NCBI GenBank assembly: GCA_015680685.1 | Contig: MNCI01027250.1 | Span: 35,102-99,101 of the forward strand | DNA from: Gnetum montanum | Taxonomy: Eukaryota > Streptophyta > Gnetopsida > Gnetales > Gnetaceae | DNA length: 64,000 bases | Direction of reading: 5' to 3' | Made by a program: the position numbers and the translations under genes | Notes under the pieces: model-generated | What the model saw: only the letters and a program-made list of their open reading frames with translations | What the model was told of the DNA's origin: nothing | Databases searched by the model: none | Part shown: positions 59,145 to 64,000 of the stretch, in pieces | How the letters are laid out: each line of letters opens with the position of its first letter | Numbering within the stretch: position 1 is the first letter of the stretch

Positions 59145-61543
59145 ATGCTAATCCTTGATTATGTTATGACCACAATTACTTCCAAAAGGAAAGCACTCAC
59201 AAGAGGGAGGACTGTCCCAACCAAGGGAAAAATAGCCAAGAATAGGAAGGGGCTAAGAAGAGCTCCAAGAGTAGGCAGCAAAAACCCATGCAATGGGACC
59301 TCTTTAGAAAGGGCCCGAAGTGGAATTTATCAGATAGATTCTTGAAGAAGCAACTGCAATAGAACAATCATACCAAGATGAGCATTAGGGCCAAGATTAA
59401 ACCTTAAGGTCATCCTAATGGACACATACCTCAAGTAAATCACATCCAAGGAGGTTTAGAAATATGTTCTTCAAGAGTTGAACTTTGGATCCTTTTGGAG
59501 TTTTTCTCCTCTAGAAGTTAAGACTCAACTCCAAAGCCCTTCCATGCAGCTCATCATCACTTCCAGTGAGGAGTGATACATGGGAGAGATGTATCTTTTA
59601 TGAAAAAATAGGTAGGCTAGTTCCATGGTCAAAATTAAGAACATATATGTGTCCTACCTAGTGAAAGAAATCTCTAAGACCCTTGGCTTACTTGAAACCA
59701 GGACCAGTCTTGCAGAAATTTCAATGCAAGTAGATCTAGGTGTCAAGAAAAAATGGAAGTAGTGGTGCTATAGAGTGGACTGCAAAGAGTTTGGCATGCT
59801 GACCATGGTGGAACATGCATACATCAAAATTCTGGCCTTTCACCTTAATCCAATGGTGAGGCCCAACAAGATCATAGCCTTCTCTAACTGTGCATGAGCC
59901 ACTCTAAGTAGAAGATTTCTTGCCAACCTTCCACAACTAATCTATCTTAAAATAGAGAACTACTTTAAGAGGAATGAATGTGGAAGGAAGGCGCTTCCTT
60001 TTTCATGCCTCATCAAAAAATTTTGTAAGAGGGGATGCATAGCTAGCTACAAAAATGACACCATTTGATGTGCTCCAATTGCCTCTTGGGAAAAAATGAT
60101 GAAGGATAAGATGTTTGTGAAACTAATCTAGGAAGAGGAGCAGTAATCACCACCTCCACCACCCACTCATGAGACAACATTAGAGACATGCACTATCATT
60201 AAATGCATGTGAAAACTATAAGAGTAGCTCTAGTAGTAGCAAGTAGGGATGAGTGATGTTGACCTATATGTATATAGATGATCCATAAGTCACCTCAATG
60301 AAGTGGCCTAGACCATGAGCTAGATGAAGGATGGGACTCTAATTTTCTTAGCCTAATGAATGCAAGTGCTAAGGTCAAATCCAAGTATTCAAGAGATAAT
60401 GATATTCCTCTCACAATAACAATAATTCCCAAACATATTTGGGAATGCCACTACCTTTTCAGTGCATTTAGAGAGGGTGAGGAAGCAACTATCCTGGTGA
60501 TGTAGCACCATGGATAGGAGATGGTGGCTAAAGTGGTTGTTGACAAAGTAACTGATGCACTCAATGCACCTACAATGTATATACTAGATGTTTCTTCACT
60601 TAGATATGTGTAGGCATTTGTAGGAACTATCAACAAAATATTGAGTGTAGCCTAGCATGAAGAATTGCTGGATCGATTGGTGGAAACTAGGCGACCAATT
60701 CTATATGTCTTTGACCTTCCGGATACTGTCACTACAATCTAGTTAAAGCTACTTAAGGTGAGGGGCAAATGCATCATCATGGAGGGGAAACTTAAAATAG
60801 CTCGAGCTGAGAACTAATGCTTGGCTATGGAAGTTGTTAAATAGAGAGCCCACCTTGCCAATCTTGTGCTACTTAGCCAAGCAATCACATGGGATGAAGA
60901 TTTCCAACAACTTGAGGTCAAACTCAAAGAGGTTGAGTATGCCAAGGAATTGGTAGTATTTGACTAGACCTTGGCCAATACCATAATGTATAACATCTAG
61001 AAGGACTAGGTCTAGACTTGTTGGAAGAATGAGGTCCTGATTGTAGAAAATCATTACCTATGAAATGTTGATGCATAGAAATAACAAATGTACAAATTTA
61101 TCCATCAACATCATGAGCAGATTGCCAAGGTGAACATTGAATTAAGGAGGTTGGTAGTAAAGAATAGAAACCTCTTAATGGGAGAAGTCCATGCATTGCA
61201 CCAAAAATCTACAATTGAGATTACCACCTTAAAAAATGAGATCCTTAAGTTCAAAAGGATGAAAAATATTTACAGGGACTAGGTGGGATTGTAGAAAGAA
61301 ATCAATGAAAAACACATTCAATTAGTGGAGGTAAAAGTAAATAAGGCCCTCCAGTAGCTCTAGAAAGGAGGCAATGTCTGGCAACCTATCTTTCCTAGGT
61401 TGAATGCATACAACAAGGTTAAAATCCATATGAAGGAGTTTCATATTGAGGAAATGAATGAGTATATGAAGCTTGCTAACCTCTGATATGCAAACCTGTG
61501 ATGCTGACTATTGTAAGACCATAGTCAAATTTGGAGAAGTAGG
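59145..61543 (+). pseudogene. Element C ORF2, truncated by G2
   Basis: The N-terminal Lys/Arg-rich start is open at 59145-59345 (TSKRKALTRGRTVPTKGK). The accessory domain follows: LQELNFGSFWSFSPLEVKTQ, VKEISKTLGLLETRTSL, FLANLPQLIYLKIENYFKRN, KALPFSCLIKKFCKRGCIAS. Then charged coiled-coil segments, for example the open piece 61088-61282. Parallel to B and A. Reading stops at 61543, inside the segment that in B reads YMELTNLRYANLAMLTAG. Confidence 0.65.
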
Positions 61544-64000
61544 TGTTGGCACATTTGGCCATTCCATGGAACAGTTGAAATATTTTATTCAAAATTGGAG
61601 GAATCTATGGTTGTAAATTTACAAGTAAATTACAGCTTTAGTGTTGAGGGTTGATGGGTGTTTTTATAAGATTGATTCACTGGTAAAGAATTTGATGTTG
61701 AAGCCTTCTGGGTACAAGATGAAAGTGTTAGATTATTCCTTTATTAAAGATCAGAGGACAGTACTATAGCAAGGAAGGAAGTATGTTATTTACGTGGAAA
61801 GCACTAAGTTGCAGACCCCGATTGTTAAACTCGGTCATATCCTTAAGATAACATTTGAAACTCCTTGCAAATCAGAAATTAAAACAAAAATTAGCAACGC
61901 CTCGGTTGTTTTGAAGGATTATGTAGCAATGAGAGAGGAGGAAAGGAAGAACATAGTTGGACCAACGTCCACCGTATACCTGCTGATCGTAGCAATGGCG
62001 GGGAAGTAAACACCATAGAAATAATATCAATGAAGGGAAAGGAAGACCGCGGTGTTCCTGGAAAATCATGCCGTAGAAAAATGTTCAACATTGCCCACCA
62101 CGCGACATTCATCCTGGCATAGATAGACATCTTTGCCATAAATGCAGGGATATTATTTTTGAAAAAAACTCAAAACCCTCATCTATGAAATACACGGAGA
62201 AAGGAGTTACACCTTATTGAAACCCCGATTTTGATGTTAAGTTTTGTAGGCCGTAGCAGTTTCTATTGTGTGGGCTGCAACAGCTCAGAAGGTTCTTGCG
62301 GTTTCTCCGGACGCAAATCCACAATACATTAGCCCCTGGTCCTACAATCAATGACAATGGTCGTGACGATTCAGAAAAAATTTAACAAACGCAGGAAGCC
62401 CTAAGCCAATTTGGGGGCAAAATAAAAATCTCTGGCAACCGAAACCCTCTGTTTAGAATAGTATGTTCAGCACATCGTTCTTCAAGAAAAACCCTTCTCC
62501 TCCAGCATTTGAACATCACACCACATGACAACGGAGCCAGATGTAGTTGCAGAACCTTCTCTCGTGGTGGCAGTTGGTTACGATTTTTCAGGGCCTTATT
62601 GAGCGGTGGTAGTTCAAACATACGATTTTGGTTGATACAGCAATTTGGATCTTGGGTAGAACATGTGTCGGTTCTTATAGGTTTTATACAGAGAAAGGAG
62701 AAAACGAACCAGCTGATTACGCCTACTTTTTTGGAACTGTTGCCGATTATCCATGCGATTTACCAGGGAAGACAAAGAAGAATTATTTTAACCCATTCAT
62801 TAACTCTGCCACTTTCACCAAGATATATGTAAAATTATTTCATTACTATCACTCGTATATAACTTTACAAAAGCATCAGGTGATTAAAATATCTTACAAA
62901 TTAATCTACATATATACATATATATAGATATAATAACCATTAATGAAGTACATATAGTGTGAAGCCTTGTTTTAAAAAACTTTCCTTTAATTATCCCAAA
63001 TTATTTTTAAACATTATTATATATAAGTTACTACCCACAAAAATATTTGCAATATTGATGTTAAAATATTTATTTGTAATATCACATTACATTAATGTTA
63101 GCATAAATTTCTCCTAATTCTATGTATAACTTCCTAACTCCCTAGCTACATAACTTCCTCCTAACTTGTTGGGCAAGTAATCTTCTAATTGGTTGGCCAA
63201 GTTACTTGGGAGAAAAGTTAGGTGAGATATTTTTGAATATGTAACTTCCCTACCTATCTTTAAACCCTATAAAAAGACTTCAGGGGTCAAGGAGAAAAAT
63301 GGGGAGAAGGGTCTCAAATTTTGGAGGAATATCATATTGAAGGTCTCATACTTCACACTTTTAAGAAGACATTGGGATTACACTTGAGCTCTCACTCGGA
63401 GACACACTTGGGGTCTTGAGAAGAGCTTTGTAAGGAAGAAATTGTGAACAATTGCTTGTAAGATGGCTTGCTAGAGTAAAGATTTCAGCCTTTTTTTCAT
63501 GGTCCTGTGAGTTATGTATTTTATTTTTTGTTTTTTTTTTTAAATTGTTTAGCTAGTGGTTTAGATAGTATCATCCTTGGCAAGTAATTTTTGGATTTTT
63601 AGATTGCTCTTACTATTCTTGTTGCTCGATAGAAATTTCTATTAAAATTTTTCCATAGAAGCGGTTGTGTTTAAAAGCCTTAAGAGCATTTTAGTAGTAA
63701 ATTTCGTTATTGTGCAATGTGTGGGAACTGCTATTAGGATTTTTGTAAAAGAGCCGTTGTTTGTAGTCACGTTGTTGAACAAGTCAATAGTCGGGAGGGT
63801 TCAGAAAATCTTTGGTATTTTGATGGGACCAGAATAGCTTCTTTTTATCTTTAAAGTGAATTCTCGTGGTATTTCAATCAGAAATTGTCAAGTCTTTCAA
63901 AGGTTTTGTTTGAATGCAATCGTTGACATCTATTATCTAGTCAAAATGAAGTCTCGTACGTTGTAGTTTACGCAGCAATTTTTGGTAGCATAGTAGGATT
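61544..64000 (+). mobile_element. Element G2: inverted copy of G1, cut by window end
   Basis: Starts TGTTGGCACATTTGGCC, identical to the minus-strand start of G1, with left flank gtagg (61539-61543). The TATA box CCCTATAAAAAG lies at 63265-63276. Similarity to G1, read in reverse, continues to the last base (which pairs with about 27235). Roughly 0.6 kb of the element should lie beyond the window. Short open frames (such as 62628-62927) occur but are not clearly maintained in G1. Confidence 0.78.

Larger units (their letters stand above)
51479..64000 (+). mobile_element. Element C: Athila/Tat-like element with gag, pol and ORF2 (3' end outside window)
   Basis: The 5' LTR is 51479-52351, followed by primer site, gag, RT, RNase H, integrase remnant, spacer, internal promoter and ORF2. 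Element G2 interrupts ORF2 at 61544 and fills the rest of the window. The left flank, taagt, lies within element H. C is the only member here that combines pol and ORF2. Pol is inactivated by stops, by a changed catalytic Asp and by deletions of protease and part of integrase. Confidence 0.8.

Noticed and set aside
62509-62927. Overlapping open frames that could be a small host gene (for example ADYAYFFGTVADYPCD)
   Set aside because: Lies inside the repeated G2 element; the G1 counterpart does not keep the same frame, and I recognise no protein family.

Overview
This is plant nuclear DNA. A plant-type ionotropic glutamate receptor-like (GLR) gene fragment with plant-style introns sits at the left edge. 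Almost everything else is old, nested plant LTR retrotransposons (Ty3/Gypsy, Athila/Tat-like and chromovirus-like, plus one Ty1/Copia remnant). The AT-rich background, deep nesting, long LTRs and heavy C-to-T decay (stop codons mostly TAG where CAG is expected) suggest a large, slowly purged genome, possibly a gymnosperm. The species is inference only. I see no intact host gene.

Layout. 1-973: broken 3' part of a GLR gene. 1562-2211: Copia LTR with primer binding site (PBS) and leader. From 2212: an Athila/Tat-type LTR (element F), split by element A (2664-11908; two LTRs, 5-bp target duplication aacca/aacta). 12321-12527: rearranged junction. 12528-22488: element E on the minus strand (gag-pol). 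22489-26653: AT-rich DNA with a tandem repeat, a possible LINE scrap, a CT microsatellite and a SINE-like sequence. 26654-29874: element G1, a 3.2-kb solo-LTR-like unit with perfect AGTAT target duplication. 30182 onward: element H (minus strand), invaded by the chromovirus-like element D (31981-50493), whose 3' LTR was itself invaded by element B (40513-49314). H is invaded again by element C (51479 to past the window end). C is invaded by G2 (61544-64000+), an inverted copy of G1.

The unusual content is the A/B/C/E/H group. Where both LTRs or the PBS can be seen, the members share TGATGA...TCATCA termini and a PBS resembling TGGCGCCGTTGCCGGGGA. E carries gag-pol only. A and B carry gag plus a second long reading frame (ORF2) and no pol. 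C carries gag, pol and ORF2. ORF2 has an N-terminal region resembling plant retrotransposon accessory proteins found in the env position, a long coiled coil and a Pro-rich tail. It lies behind its own TATA box. In A and B a candidate short intron with a TACTAAC branch site precedes it. The polypurine motif TTTAGTCRTGGGGG recurs inside the elements. A and B look like non-autonomous partners that would need enzymes from E- or C-type relatives.

All coordinates were read by eye. Boundaries supported by paired LTR termini and target duplications are good to a few bases. Limits of domains inside decayed pol genes are approximate.
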